Below are positions 33,741-42,529 of a stretch of 47,778 bases of DNA, one piece after another. Where the stretch lies: positions 1-47,778 of the forward strand of contig JAILZL010000023.1 of the NCBI GenBank assembly GCA_023512475.1, in the 5' to 3' direction. A model generated the notes under the pieces. It saw only the letters and a program-made list of their open reading frames with translations, was not told the DNA's origin and did no database searches. Origin of the DNA: Syntrophobacterales bacterium (GTDB lineage: Bacteria > Desulfobacterota > Desulfobaccia > Desulfobaccales > 0-14-0-80-60-11). Numbering within the stretch: the stretch's first letter is position 1; every line of letters begins with the position of its first letter. A program made the translations under genes and the position numbers.

Positions 33741-34073
33741 ATGGGCAAGAAGGAAAAGGATAAGAAAGAAAAGCCTCTGGACAAGATGACGGCCACCGAA
33801 TTGCGCAAATACGCCCTGGAGCTGGGGGAGATCAGCGGCGTCCACGGCATGAACAAGGAAGAGCTCATCGCCGCCATCAAGAAGGTGAAAGGCATCGTGG
33901 ACGAAGGCAAAAAGGTGGTGAAGCCGGTCAACGTCCGGGAGCTGAAGCTGAAGCTCAAGGAGTTGCGCGCCACACGGCAGGAGGCCCGGGAAGCAGGCGC
34001 CTCCCGCAAGGAGTTGGAGATCCTCCGGCGGCGCATCAACCGTCTGAAGAAGCGCACCCGCAAGGCGGCGTAG
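33741..34073 (+). CDS. Rho N-terminal-domain-like protein
   Basis: This 110-residue, very basic protein has a small helix-turn-helix-like Rho-N/SAP module (about 15-50: KMTATELRKYALEL, then GMNKEELIAAIKKVK) followed by a long Lys/Arg/Glu-rich helix (ELKLKLKELRATRQEA, then RRRINRLKKRTRKAA). It resembles the Rho-N module at the start of true Rho but lacks the ATPase. It probably binds nucleic acid. The gene for Rho itself lies nearby on the other strand. Its start at 33741 is the first ATG in the frame. Confidence 0.75.
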   Translation: MGKKEKDKKEKPLDKMTATELRKYALELGEISGVHGMNKEELIAAIKKVKGIVDEGKKVVKPVNVRELKLKLKELRATRQEAREAGASRKELEILRRRINRLKKRTRKAA

Positions 34074-34094
34074 TGGCCGGTGCCCGCCCCTTGA

Positions 34095-34121
34095 CGGGAG
34101 CCCTCCCGGGGGTTAATTTTT
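34095..34121 (+). terminator. Weak intrinsic terminator candidate
   Basis: CGGGA (34095-34099) pairs with TCCCG (34104-34108) across a short loop and is followed by GGGGTTAATTTTT. It lies 22 bases after the Rho-N protein stop. The U-tract is interrupted, so termination may be partial. Confidence 0.35.
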
Positions 34122-34228
34122 GAACAAAGGCTTACTATCGAAGTCGGACCCCCGCCTTCCCTCTGGCGGCGAGGCGGGATCCCCGGGTGTGCCGCCCTGA
34201 GGCGCATCCCGCCAGGAGGTACTGAGCC

Positions 34229-34462
34229 ATGTGTATGGGTGGACACGGTTTCGGACATGGGCACGGGCACGGCTGCTGCACTTTTGTCGGACCGCGCCCC
34301 CACTGGGGGTGCTGCGGCGGCCGCCTGATCCACTGCTGCGGCCGCGGCTGGCGGCGCTTCCTTTCCCCCTCGGAGGAGGCGGAGTTCCTGAAGCAGTACC
34401 TGGAGGACCTGAAAAAGGAAATGGCCGGCGTCGAGGCCAGAATCAGGGAACTGCAGGGATAA
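34229..34462 (+). CDS. Small Cys/His/Gly-rich protein (DUF5320-like)
   Basis: This 77-residue protein has two parts. Residues 1-42 are Gly/His/Cys-rich (GGHGFGHGHGHGCC, WGCCGGRLIHCCGRGW), likely to bind metal. Residues about 43-77 form a helix (SEEAEFLKQYLEDLKKEMAG, VEARIRELQ) typical of DUF5320-type small proteins of anaerobic bacteria and archaea. An AGGAGGT ribosome site precedes the ATG. The role is unknown; homologues often lie near Fe-S or metal-cofactor genes, but here the neighbours are unrelated. Confidence 0.72.
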   Translation: MCMGGHGFGHGHGHGCCTFVGPRPHWGCCGGRLIHCCGRGWRRFLSPSEEAEFLKQYLEDLKKEMAGVEARIRELQG

Positions 34463-34950
34463 GGCCGCCCGCACACCTGAGGGGCCTGTGGCCCAGAGCC
34501 CCGGCCCCTCCTCCCCCTCACCCCCTCCGGTGACGGTCCGCCTCCCGCAGGTTGCGGGGAGACTCCTCCCCGATCTCGGGTGGGATGAGGCCGGCCGATT
34601 TCTGGGGAGGATTGGAGAGGGGGCGAGGTCCGAGACCCTGGCCCCTTCTTTTGAGCCCGCTCAGCCTTTCCCCCGCCCAGGCCCGGCTATGGCCGGAGCC
34701 CCCGGACGGAGGCCGGCAAGGCCACCCCCTTGACCCCCGCCAGCCTCAGGCGCTTCCGCCCCACCGGAGGTCCCCGGTGAGTGGCGGCCTCAGCCCGTGG
34801 ACCGCTCCCTTGCGTCTATCCGGCGGGGCAGTGCGGGCACAAGCTCCCCCTGAAAGGGCACCCTCACCCCCCAGGGCAATAGTCGGGGAAAGGTGTGCCC
34901 CTCCCCCTTTACTCCCCCTTTACTTCCCCATCAAGGTGCGGCGGGTGCGC
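34463..34950. other. Intergenic region between the small Cys/His-rich gene and rho
   Basis: This 488-bp gap lies between convergent genes. It holds an inverted, internally deleted copy of the dispersed repeat (34565-34655). The rest is GC-rich with C-tracts and no supported gene; the short open frames are translations of repeat-like sequence. Confidence 0.55.
34565..34655 (-). repeat. Dispersed intergenic repeat, inverted deleted copy D
   Basis: On the minus strand this segment reads GAAGGGGCCAGGGTCT, then a C-rich tract, then CCAGAAATCGGCCGGCCTCA followed by TCCCACC. It matches copies A-C but lacks about 28 bases of the core. The missing piece lies between two AAAT sequences present in copy C, as if deleted by recombination between them. 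Confidence 0.6.
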
Positions 34951-36198
34951 TCAGCGGTTCATGGAGGCCAGGAATTCGGCGTTGTTGCGGGTGCCCCGCA
35001 TCTTCTCCAGCAGGAACTCCATGCTGTCCACCGGGCTTAAAGGGGACAGGAGCTTGCGCAGGATCCAGATGCGGTTCAGGTCCTCCGGCGGCAGGAGCAG
35101 CTCTTCTTTGCGGGTGCCGCTCTTGTTGATGTCGATGGAGGGGAAGATGCGCTTCTCGGTGAGCTTCCGGTCCAGGTGGATCTCCATGTTGCCGGTGCCT
35201 TTGAACTCCTCGAAGATCACTTCGTCCATGCGGCTGCCGGTGTCCACCAGGGCGGTGGCGATGATGGTGAGGCTGCCTCCTTCCTCCACATTGCGGGCGG
35301 CGCCGAAGAAGCGCTTGGGCCGCTGCAGGGCGTTGGCGTCCAGGCCGCCGGAGAGGATCTTGCCGCTGGCCGGGATGACGGTGTTGTAGGCCCGGGCGGT
35401 GCGGGTGATGGAATCCAGGAGGATGACCACGTCCCGTTTGTGCTCCACCAGGCGCTTGGCCTTCTCCAGCACCATCTCCGCCACCTGGATGTGACGCTGG
35501 GGCGGCTCATCAAAGGTGGAGCTGATGACCTCCGCCTTGACGCTGCGCTCCATATCCGTCACCTCCTCCGGCCGCTCGTCGATGAGCAGCACGATGAGCA
35601 CCACCTCCGGGTGGTTGGTGGCGATGGAGTTGGCGATGTTCTGCAGGAGCATGGTCTTGCCGGTGCGGGGCGCGGCCACGATGAGCCCCCGCTGACCCTT
35701 GCCGATGGGGGTCATGAGGTCCAGGATGCGGGCCGAGTAGTTGTCCGGCGTGGTCTCCAGCTTCAAACGCTCGTTGGGATAGAGGGGGGTGAGGTTGTCG
35801 AAGAGGATCTTGTCCCGGGCCACCGCCGGGTCTTCGAAGTTCACCGACTCCACCTTCAGGAGGGCGAAGTAGCGCTCCCCTTCCTTGGGCGGCCGGATCT
35901 GCCCGGTGATGGTGTCGCCGGTGCGCAGGTTGAAGCGCCGGATCTGGGAGGGCGACACGTAGATGTCGTCCGGACCCGGGAGATAGTTGTAATCCGGCGC
36001 CCTCAGGAACCCGAAGCCGTCCGGCAGGATCTCCAGCACCCCGCCGCCGGAGATGATGCCGTTTTTTTCCACCTGCGCCTGGAGAATGGCGAAGATGAGC
36101 TCCTGCTTCCTGAGTCCGCTGGCCCCCTCCACGTTGAGTTCCCGGGCCAGGGCGGCCAGTTCGTTGATTTTCTTGTGCTTCAATTCCGAAAGGTTCAT
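34951..36198 (-). CDS. rho: Transcription termination factor Rho
   Basis: This 415-residue RNA-dependent ATPase releases nascent RNA from RNA polymerase. In order it shows the Rho-N start [20 protein letters not shown], and the RNA-binding OB-fold with [28 protein letters not shown]. The hexameric ATPase core follows with Walker A APRTGKT, the Walker B strand and [11 protein letters not shown]. The family block [19 protein letters not shown] and a typical C-terminus complete it. The start at 36198 gives the family N-terminus; in-frame ATG (36231) and TTG (36237) codons upstream are less likely. It is the last gene of the minus-strand cluster carD-yacL-rluD-coaE-rho and has its own long leader. 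Confidence 0.96.
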   Translation of the reverse strand: MNLSELKHKKINELAALARELNVEGASGLRKQELIFAILQAQVEKNGIISGGGVLEILPDGFGFLRAPDYNYLPGPDDIYVSPSQIRRFNLRTGDTITGQIRPPKEGERYFALLKVESVNFEDPAVARDKILFDNLTPLYPNERLKLETTPDNYSARILDLMTPIGKGQRGLIVAAPRTGKTMLLQNIANSIATNHPEVVLIVLLIDERPEEVTDMERSVKAEVISSTFDEPPQRHIQVAEMVLEKAKRLVEHKRDVVILLDSITRTARAYNTVIPASGKILSGGLDANALQRPKRFFGAARNVEEGGSLTIIATALVDTGSRMDEVIFEEFKGTGNMEIHLDRKLTEKRIFPSIDINKSGTRKEELLLPPEDLNRIWILRKLLSPLSPVDSMEFLLEKMRGTRNNAEFLASMNR

Positions 36199-36483
36199 AT
36201 TCTGTGCCTCATGGACGGCTTCTGCCGCCATCTTCAAAGAGTCGTGCCCTCGTCAGGACACCCTGACGGCACCGCCCGGCCGCCCGGCGGCGGCAGACCG
36301 GCGCGGGCCCGGGCTTACCGGGCGGTCAGGGATGGACGTGGGGGTTTTGTGAGAGATTGCACATGTTGTTTCTGCGCACGTGGCGCGACTGTCTTGCCGG
36401 AGGAGGAAAAGAGTTGCCTGCCCGTTTCGTACTTCGGAACGAGAAAATATTTGCTTTAGGGGACAGAGTGCAGAATTGCTGGG

Positions 36484-36512
36484 ACGCTATCCTGTTTCCC
36501 GTGCCTTGTCAA
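36484..36512 (-). promoter_or_regulatory. Possible rho promoter inside the coaE 3' end
   Basis: On the minus strand a perfect TTGACA (36507-36512) precedes TAGCGT (36484-36489) by 17 bases. The -10 is weak (3 of 6). It would leave a leader of roughly 280 bases before rho, A/T-rich in its first part; long leaders are common for autoregulated rho genes. Confidence 0.4.
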
Positions 36513-37107
36513 GACGATTTTGGAGCAGGTGCCACAGATTTTCCACCTGGCGCCGGGTCCGGTCCAGGGTGCCGGAGTTGTCCACCACATAGTCCGCCCG
36601 GCGGCGTTTTTCCGCCAAGGGCATCTGGGCCGCCAGCAGCCCGCTGATCTCCTCCTCGCCCCGATCATCCCGGGCCTTGAGGCGGGCCCGCTGCTCCGGG
36701 AGAGGGGCATCCACCACAATCACCGCGTCATACTCCCCTTCCCGGCCGGTCTCAAAGAGGAGGGGCACCTCCACAATCACCAGGGGCGTGCCCTGGAGGG
36801 CCAGCTCCCGCAGGCGCCGCTCCAGCTCCCGGGTGATGGCCGGGTGCACGATGGCATTGAGGCGCCCCAGGGCCTCCGGTTCCGCAAAGACCAGGCGCCC
36901 CAGCTTCACCCGGTTGAGGGTGCCGTCCTCATGGAAAAAATCCGGGCCGAACTCCCGCCGCAAGGCCTCCCAGACGGGAGTGTGGGGCCGGACCACCTCC
37001 CGGGCGATCTCATCGGCGCTGAGCACCACCGCGCCCAGGTCCGCAAACATGCGGGCCACCGTGCTTTTGCCGGTCCCGGCCCCGCCGGTGAGGGCGATCT
37101 TCAGCAT
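36487..37107 (-). CDS. coaE: Dephospho-CoA kinase
   Basis: This 206-residue P-loop kinase phosphorylates dephospho-CoA in the last step of coenzyme A synthesis. It shows the Walker A GGAGTGKST (8-16), the substrate segment LSADEIAREVVRPHTP (about 29-44), IVEVPLLFETGREGEYDAVIV and RADYVVDNSGTLDRTRRQVE near the C-terminus. It lies 54 bases behind the rluD-like gene on the minus strand. The length is normal. Confidence 0.95.
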   Translation of the reverse strand: MLKIALTGGAGTGKSTVARMFADLGAVVLSADEIAREVVRPHTPVWEALRREFGPDFFHEDGTLNRVKLGRLVFAEPEALGRLNAIVHPAITRELERRLRELALQGTPLVIVEVPLLFETGREGEYDAVIVVDAPLPEQRARLKARDDRGEEEISGLLAAQMPLAEKRRRADYVVDNSGTLDRTRRQVENLWHLLQNRLDKARETG

Positions 37108-37161
37108 GGTGAGGCTTGTGTGCGGCCAGGGAGCGGAGAGCGCGACCCCCCGCCCTGGCCC

Positions 37162-38154
37162 TCAATCCCGCTCTTCCAGGTGTTCCAGCCTGGAGATGAC
37201 CGCCTGGAAATCCTCCGGCAGGGGGGCCTCAAAGGTCAGCCGCGCCCCGCTCTGGGGGTGCGTGAAGGAAAGCCGCCAGGCGTGCAGCAACTGGCGGGAC
37301 ACCAGCTTCCTCACCCCCGCCAGCCGGGGCAGGCCCTGAAACCGGGCCGCGCCGCCGCCGTAGGTGGCATCCCCCACCACCGGATGCCCCCGCGCCGCCA
37401 GGTGCACCCGCAGCTGGTGGGTGCGCCCGGTCTTGGGGGAGAGCTCCACCAGGGTGAGACCCCCGGGCAGTTCCTCCACCACCCGCCAGGTGGTCACCGC
37501 CTCCTTGCCCCGCCGGGGCCGGGCGCTCATCTTCTGGCGCTGGCTGGGGTGGCGGCCGATCTCCCCCACCATCTCCCCCTGCGGCTCCCGGAAGCGCCCC
37601 CAGGCCAAGGCGAGGTAGGTCTTTTCCACCGTGCGTGCCTGGAACTGCCGCACCAGATGGGCATGGGCCGCGGCACTTTTGGCCACCACCAACAGACCGC
37701 TGGTGTCCTTGTCCAGGCGGTGCACCAGCCCCGGGCGGCTGATGTCTCCCACCCCGGCCAGCTCCGGGCAGTGGGCCAGAAGCGCATTCAGCAGGGTCCC
37801 GCCCCGATGGCCGGCTCCGGGATGCACCACCAGCCCCGGGGGCTTGTTCACCACCAGAAGGTGAGCATCCTCAAAGAGAATGTCCAGGGGCCGGGGCTCC
37901 GGAACCAGCTCCGTGGGCTCCGGGGGCGGCACGACAAGGGCCACTTCTTCCTTGGCCCGCACCCGATAGCTGGCCTCCCGCACCGCCCCGTTCACCCGCA
38001 CCTGCCCCGCCTTCAGCCAGCGGGCCAGGCGGGAGCGGGAATAGGCCGTGCGCCGGGCCAGAAACTGATCCAGACGCAGTCCGGCTTCCTCCGGCGACAC
38101 CACCAGGCTGAGGGATTCCGGCGGGCCGTCAGCCACCTGACCAGCCCCAGCCAT
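37162..38154 (-). CDS. RluA/RluD-family pseudouridine synthase
   Basis: This 330-residue protein has an N-terminal S4 RNA-binding domain (about 21-80: GLRLDQFLARRTAYSRSRLA and VRVNGAVREASYRVRAKEEV) and the synthase domain with the catalytic-Asp motif GLVHRLDKDTSGLLVVAK (about 141-158). The later blocks KTYLALAWG and GRTHQLRVHLAARGHPVVGD complete the family pattern. Such enzymes isomerise uridines in 23S rRNA or other RNAs; RluD is the closest known layout. It begins 13 bases after the YacL-type gene. Confidence 0.92.
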   Translation of the reverse strand: MAGAGQVADGPPESLSLVVSPEEAGLRLDQFLARRTAYSRSRLARWLKAGQVRVNGAVREASYRVRAKEEVALVVPPPEPTELVPEPRPLDILFEDAHLLVVNKPPGLVVHPGAGHRGGTLLNALLAHCPELAGVGDISRPGLVHRLDKDTSGLLVVAKSAAAHAHLVRQFQARTVEKTYLALAWGRFREPQGEMVGEIGRHPSQRQKMSARPRRGKEAVTTWRVVEELPGGLTLVELSPKTGRTHQLRVHLAARGHPVVGDATYGGGAARFQGLPRLAGVRKLVSRQLLHAWRLSFTHPQSGARLTFEAPLPEDFQAVISRLEHLEERD

Positions 38155-38167
38155 CCCCTCAGTCCTC

Positions 38168-39184
38168 CTACACCTTCCTCAGGACGCCGCCGTTTTTGAG
38201 TTCGCTGAAGATCATGCGGCCGGCGGTGGTCTGCAGCACGCTGGTCACCGATACCTCCACCTCTTTGCCGATGAAGCGGCGGGCGTTTTCGATGACCACC
38301 ATGGTGCCGTCGTCCAGGTAGCCCACCCCTTGCCCCTGGGACTTGCCCTCCCGCTGGATCTGGACCCACAGGGTCTCCCCGGGCAGGACGGAGAGTTTGA
38401 GGGCGTTGGCCAGCTGGTTGAGGTTGAGGACCTCGATCCCCTGGATCTCCGCCACCTTGTGCAGGTTGAAATCGTTGGTGAGGATTTTGGCGCCCTTTTT
38501 CAAGGCCAGGGCCACCAGTTTGGAATCCACCCCTCCCGGCGGCAGGGGTTCGTCCACGGTTTCCACCTGCAGGCGGTGCTGCTGCTGCAGGCGCCGGAGG
38601 ATGTCCAGCCCCCGGCGGCCCCGGCTGCGGCGCAGCTCCTCCGAGGAGTCGGCGATGTTCTGCAGCTCGTCCAGGATGAATTTGGGCACCACCAGCACCC
38701 CATCCAGGAAGCCGGTGTCCGCGATGTCGGCGATGCGGCCGTCGATGATGACGCTGGTGTCCAGGAGATACACCGGTTTGCGAAAGGGTTTTTCGGGCTC
38801 CAGGAAGGCGGGGGCCTGCATTTCGGAGATCTTCTTTCCCCCCAGCACCAGACCGATGTAGCCGAAGACCGCCGAGAACATGATGTACAGGGGGATCTGC
38901 AGGGTGGGCAATTCCAGGAACTGCTCGAAGGGGTAGCTGGCCACCTTGGCCATCCCCAGTCCGATGAACAGGCCCAGGGTGCCTCCCACGATGGTCTTCA
39001 GGGGGATGTGCTTGACCGCGGCCTCCAGGCCCAAAGTGAGGACGGCCAGTCCCAGACCGGCGGCTCCTCCGGCCCAGCCGCTCCACCACCACTGGCTGAT
39101 CTGCGGCACCTGACTGCCGATCAGATAGCCGCTCACGGCGCAGATGGAACCCAGGATGGCGAAGACCGCCAGCTTTTTCAGCAC
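38168..39184 (-). CDS. YacL-type membrane PIN/TRAM-domain protein
   Basis: This 338-residue protein has four N-terminal membrane helices (about 1-115). A PIN nuclease domain (about 138-250) follows, starting VYLLDTSVIIDGRIADI with the metal-binding Asp 142 and Asp 148, and continuing through VDSKLVALAL and ILTNDFNLHKVAE. A C-terminal TRAM RNA-binding domain (about 275-335) ends it. The arrangement matches B. subtilis YacL-like proteins, thought to act on RNA at the membrane. It stands between carD and the pseudouridine synthase, a common order for yacL next to carD-type genes. Confidence 0.9.
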   Translation of the reverse strand: MLKKLAVFAILGSICAVSGYLIGSQVPQISQWWWSGWAGGAAGLGLAVLTLGLEAAVKHIPLKTIVGGTLGLFIGLGMAKVASYPFEQFLELPTLQIPLYIMFSAVFGYIGLVLGGKKISEMQAPAFLEPEKPFRKPVYLLDTSVIIDGRIADIADTGFLDGVLVVPKFILDELQNIADSSEELRRSRGRRGLDILRRLQQQHRLQVETVDEPLPPGGVDSKLVALALKKGAKILTNDFNLHKVAEIQGIEVLNLNQLANALKLSVLPGETLWVQIQREGKSQGQGVGYLDDGTMVVIENARRFIGKEVEVSVTSVLQTTAGRMIFSELKNGGVLRKV

Positions 39185-39316
39185 GAGGGGCTCACCTCCC
39201 TATCCCCCAGGGATGGGCAAGGTGCCGCAGAAACCACGGTGGGACGGGTCAAGGGGTCGCACCGGGCCCCTCACCCACAATGCTGTCGGCTCAGAGGCCG
39301 GAAAAGCGCCTGCGGC

Positions 39317-39832
39317 TCACCCGCCATTGCCCTCCCCGGCGGCGGGCCCCGCCTGGGCCAGAATCTCCTGGAGCTGCGCCTCCACTTCCTCTTCCTTCTT
39401 ATTATTGACCAGGGACAACTCCTTGACCAACAGATTTTTTGCGGTGTCGAGTAATTTCCGTTCCCCGAAGGAGAGCTCCTTTTCGGCCTTGAGCAGGGTC
39501 AGGTCCCGGAGGACCTCCGCCACCCGGAGGGGGGAACCGGTCTTGATCTTGTCCATGTAGTCCCGATAGCGCCGGTTCCAGGTGGTATTATTGAGGCGCG
39601 CCGGGCGGCTCTTCAGAATGGAGTAAATTTCTGAGACCATCTGCGGGTTGATGACGGTCCGCAGGCCGATGTTGGACGCATTGTCGGTGGGAATCATGAT
39701 GATCATGTCATTTTCCAGAAGCCGCATGATGTAGAAACGCTGGGCCCGGCCTCCCACCTCCCGCTCCTGGATGGACTCGATGAGGCCTACTCCGTGGGCC
39801 GGATAAACGGCCATCTCTCCCACATTGAACAT
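39317..39832 (-). CDS. CarD-family transcription regulator
   Basis: This 171-residue protein opens with the CarD/TRCF-type RNA-polymerase interaction domain (MFNVGEMAVYPAHGVGLIES, about 1-65). An all-helical C-terminal DNA-binding part follows (SGSPL-type motif SPLRVAEVLRDLTLL, then KELSFGERKLLDTAKNLL). Members bind the polymerase beta subunit and stabilise open promoter complexes, tuning rRNA and other housekeeping promoters. A GGGAGG ribosome site precedes the start. It has its own promoter candidate. Confidence 0.93.
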   Translation of the reverse strand: MFNVGEMAVYPAHGVGLIESIQEREVGGRAQRFYIMRLLENDMIIMIPTDNASNIGLRTVINPQMVSEIYSILKSRPARLNNTTWNRRYRDYMDKIKTGSPLRVAEVLRDLTLLKAEKELSFGERKLLDTAKNLLVKELSLVNNKKEEEVEAQLQEILAQAGPAAGEGNGG

Positions 39833-39862
39833 CGCCTCGACCTCCCTGCAGACTTCACGTTC

Positions 39863-39891
39863 ATTTTATCACAAATGCACCCTGCCGACAA
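39863..39891 (-). promoter_or_regulatory. Promoter candidate for carD
   Basis: On the minus strand TTGTCG (39886-39891) is followed after 17 bases by TAAAAT (39863-39868), 30 bases before the carD start. The -10 matches 5 of 6 and the -35 4 of 6. The box abuts the ychF stop. Confidence 0.6.
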
Positions 39892-40989
39892 TCATCCGGA
39901 CCGCTGAAAGCGGAAATGCAGGATTTCGCCGTCCTCCACCACGTGATCCCGGCCTTCCACCGTCAACAGGCCGGCCTCCCGGACCCGGGCCGGGGAGCCC
40001 AGGCGCACCAGGTCCTCATAGCGCATCACTTCGGCCTTGATGAAGCCCCGCTCCATGTCACTGTGCACCCGCCCCGCGGCCTGGGGGGCCTTGGTGCCCG
40101 CGGGCACGGTCCAGGCCCGGACCTCCGGCCCGACGATGGTATAAAAGGTCACCAGATTCAGGAGCCGGTAGCTCTCCCGGATGAGGCGGATGATTCCCGG
40201 CTCCTTCAGCCCCAGGCTGTCGAGAAACTCCCGGCGCTCCGCCTCCGGCAGCTCCATCAGCTCCGCCTCCAGATCCCCCAAAATGGGCACCAGGGGCACC
40301 CCCCGGGTGCGGGCCAGCTCCTGAAGCGCCCCGTAGGCGGCCCCGCCCCGAAACTCCGCCTCGCTTAAGTTGGCCACCAGGAGATAGGGTTTGACGGTGA
40401 GCAGGGCCACCGGAGCCAGGTCCTCCCATTCCGCCGCGCTCCAGGGCAGGTCTTTCAGCCACTGGCCCCGGCTGAGGGCGGCCTCGGCCTTGGCCAGAGT
40501 GGCGCAGGCCCGGACCGCGTCCTTGTCGCCGGATTTGGCCTTCTTCTCCAGCTTGGCCAGCTGGCGGCCCAGGACTTCCAGATCCGCCAGGAAGAGCTCC
40601 GTCTCCACCACCTCCACGTCCCGCACCGGATCCAGGGAGCCCAACGGGTGGGGACAGGTGGGGCTGTCAAAGCAGCGCACCACATGCACCAACAGATCGG
40701 TGTCCCGGATGTCCGCCAGGAAGCGGTTCCCCAGCCCCTCCCCCCGGGAGGCCCCGGCGATGAGGCCGGCGACATCCACAAACTCGATGGTGGTGGGGGT
40801 GAGGCGCTCCGGTTTCAGGAGTTCCCCCAGGCGCTGCAATCGCGGGTCCGGCACCGGCACCACTCCGGTGTTGGGGGAAATGGTGCAGAAGGGATAGGCG
40901 GCCACCTCGGCCTGGGCCGCGGTGAGGGCGTTGAAGATGGTGCTTTTGCCTGCGTTGGGCAGACCGATGATGCCGCAGCGCCAGCCCAT
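39892..40989 (-). CDS. ychF: YchF/OLA1-type ATPase
   Basis: This 365-residue Obg-related protein prefers ATP over GTP in this family. It shows the Walker A IGLPNAGKSTIFNAL (about 7-21), DVAGLIAGASRGEGLGNRFLADIR, and a coiled-coil insertion around residues 130-190. A C-terminal TGS-like domain ends it, with IGLPNAG-class features and TVPAGTKAPQAAGRVHSDME and GFIKAEVMRYEDL. Roles in translation and stress have been reported. The start at 40989 gives MGWRCGIIGLPNAGKS; an upstream extension is open but not family-like. Confidence 0.95.
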   Translation of the reverse strand: MGWRCGIIGLPNAGKSTIFNALTAAQAEVAAYPFCTISPNTGVVPVPDPRLQRLGELLKPERLTPTTIEFVDVAGLIAGASRGEGLGNRFLADIRDTDLLVHVVRCFDSPTCPHPLGSLDPVRDVEVVETELFLADLEVLGRQLAKLEKKAKSGDKDAVRACATLAKAEAALSRGQWLKDLPWSAAEWEDLAPVALLTVKPYLLVANLSEAEFRGGAAYGALQELARTRGVPLVPILGDLEAELMELPEAERREFLDSLGLKEPGIIRLIRESYRLLNLVTFYTIVGPEVRAWTVPAGTKAPQAAGRVHSDMERGFIKAEVMRYEDLVRLGSPARVREAGLLTVEGRDHVVEDGEILHFRFQRSG

Positions 40990-41272
40990 GGCCCCTACCC
41001 CCTCTCCGGGGCTGCCGGGGGCGGAAAACCCCCCTCGCCGCAAACCCGCGCCAGGCTGCCGGACATCTCAGACCGGAAGGAAAGGGAGGAATCGCCACGG
41101 CCCGGAGGCCGTCGGGAGGAGGTCATCGGCGCATGCCTTTCCTCAGACAGAGCCTGCGGCGCCCCGGGACCCGCGGTCGCCTGCGGACGGAGGCGTCCCG
41201 GAGGGCGGATGCATTCCGACCACCACGTCAGGGGTGCAGGTTACAGCAGGTGCGGCCGGGTGAGGGGCCGGA
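40990..41272. other. Intergenic region between ychF and ihfA
   Basis: This 283-bp GC-rich gap lies on the 3' side of ihfA and the 5' side of ychF, both on the minus strand. I see no conserved gene or clear terminator in it; the open frames have no family features. Confidence 0.4.
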
Positions 41273-41563
41273 TCAGGGGCGGACGCCGTTGATGCGGTTG
41301 CGCAGCACCCCGGAGGTCTTGAAGACCACCACCTTCCGGGCCCGAAGGATGAGGTTTTCCTTGGTTTGCGGGTTTCTGCCCCGGCGGGCGTTTTTCTGTC
41401 TCACCGAAAACTTGCCGAAACCGCTTACCAGGAGGTCTTCTCCCGAGGCCAGGGTCTCCTTGATGAGGCTGAGGACCCGCTCCACCACCGCCCGGGATTC
41501 CTGCTTGGTCAAACCGACCTGGGTCTGCAGACGGCTGATGAGTTTCTCTTTGGTGAGAGCCAT
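41273..41563 (-). CDS. Integration host factor alpha-type DNA-binding protein
   Basis: This 96-residue protein of the HU/IHF group bends DNA as a dimer. It begins with MALTKEKLISRLQTQVGLTK and contains the dimer core VERVLSLIKETLASGED. It then shows the beta-arm signature VSGFGKFSVRQKNARRGRNPQTKENL, with the Arg-Asn-Pro tip that intercalates in DNA. The match to IhfA is closer than to HU. Sigma-54 activators such as the NifA-like protein in this window often depend on IHF. A GCAGG ribosome site and a promoter candidate precede it. Confidence 0.9.
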   Translation of the reverse strand: MALTKEKLISRLQTQVGLTKQESRAVVERVLSLIKETLASGEDLLVSGFGKFSVRQKNARRGRNPQTKENLILRARKVVVFKTSGVLRNRINGVRP

Positions 41564-41604
41564 AACCTGCGGCAGTCGGGTTCAGGATGGTAACGTCATC
41601 TCTT

Positions 41605-41633
41605 ATGCTAAAGAAAAATCCCTGTGCTGTCAA
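41605..41633 (-). promoter_or_regulatory. Promoter of ihfA
   Basis: On the minus strand a perfect TTGACA (41628-41633) is followed after 17 bases by TAGCAT (41605-41610, 4 of 6), 41 bases before the ATG. The region between is A/T-rich. It slightly overlaps the 3' end of the polyferredoxin gene. Confidence 0.65.
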
Positions 41634-42529
41634 GGGCTTTTTCCGGGCGGCAGGGGCGCGGTCAGGCGCCGGGGGGCCTCCTTGTACTGCCGCAGGCCGA
41701 AGTCCAGGGCATGGAAGCGGCAGGCGTCGATGCACTTGAGGCACATGATGCACTCCGGACTGGCCTGGGTCTCATAGGGCACCACCCCGGTGGGGCAGGC
41801 CTTCTCGCAGGCCTTGCAGTGGACGCAGTTGCCGGCAATGTAATCCAGCTTGATGAGGGTGAGGCGGTTGAAAAGCCCGTAGAAGGCCCCCAACGGGCAG
41901 AGGGTGCGGCAGAAAAAGCGGCTGATGAGCACCGCCCCCACCAGGATGAGGACCAGCAGGGTGACCTTGTTCCAGAAATAGAAGCCCACCGTCTCCCACA
42001 GAGACGGCTTCAGGACCAACAGGGGCATGGCCCCCAGAAGCGTCCCCGAGGGGCACAGCAGCTTGCAGAACCAGGGATGCCCCAGGCCATAGCTGTCCAC
42101 CAGGAAAAGGGGCATCACTACCACCATAACCACCAGGACGACGTATTTGAGATATCGCAGGGGCGGCCAGAGGAGGAGTTTCGGGCCGGGGATCAGGTAC
42201 AGCAGATCCTGGATGAAGCCGAAGGGGCAGAGCCAGCCGCAGGGCAGGCGTCCCACCAGGGTGCCGATGAATCCCAGATAGCCCAGCACCAGGGTGCCCA
42301 GATGGGGCAGGCTGCCCGGGGCGGTGAACCGCAGGCTGGCGATGAAGTTCTGGATCGCCCCCACCGGACAGGACAGCAGGGCCGCAGGGCAGGAATAGCA
42401 GTTCAGCCCCGGGTGGCAGATGGCCTTCAGCGGCCCCTGGTAGATGACCGGCCCGCCGAAGGGAAAGAGCAGGTAGGAGTTGGTGCCCAGGGTGATGAGG
42501 GTCTGCACCAGCCGGCGGAAGGCGTTCAT
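41630..42529 (-). CDS. Membrane polyferredoxin (NapH/CcoG-like 4Fe-4S protein)
   Basis: This 299-residue inner-membrane protein has about four to five helices and several Cys motifs. An N-terminal CHPGLNCYSCPAALLSCPVGA segment is followed by PCGWLCPFGFIQDLLY and KLLCPSGTLLG. FFCRTLCPLGAFYGLF comes next, then two [4Fe-4S] motifs CVHCKACEKACP and CIMCLKCIDACR at residues about 235-275. The pattern matches NapH/MauN/CcoG-type membrane ferredoxins that move electrons between quinones or membrane partners and soluble Fe-S proteins. The small CXXC gene lies directly upstream without a gap. The partner is unknown. Confidence 0.88.
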   Translation of the reverse strand: MNAFRRLVQTLITLGTNSYLLFPFGGPVIYQGPLKAICHPGLNCYSCPAALLSCPVGAIQNFIASLRFTAPGSLPHLGTLVLGYLGFIGTLVGRLPCGWLCPFGFIQDLLYLIPGPKLLLWPPLRYLKYVVLVVMVVVMPLFLVDSYGLGHPWFCKLLCPSGTLLGAMPLLVLKPSLWETVGFYFWNKVTLLVLILVGAVLISRFFCRTLCPLGAFYGLFNRLTLIKLDYIAGNCVHCKACEKACPTGVVPYETQASPECIMCLKCIDACRFHALDFGLRQYKEAPRRLTAPLPPGKSP

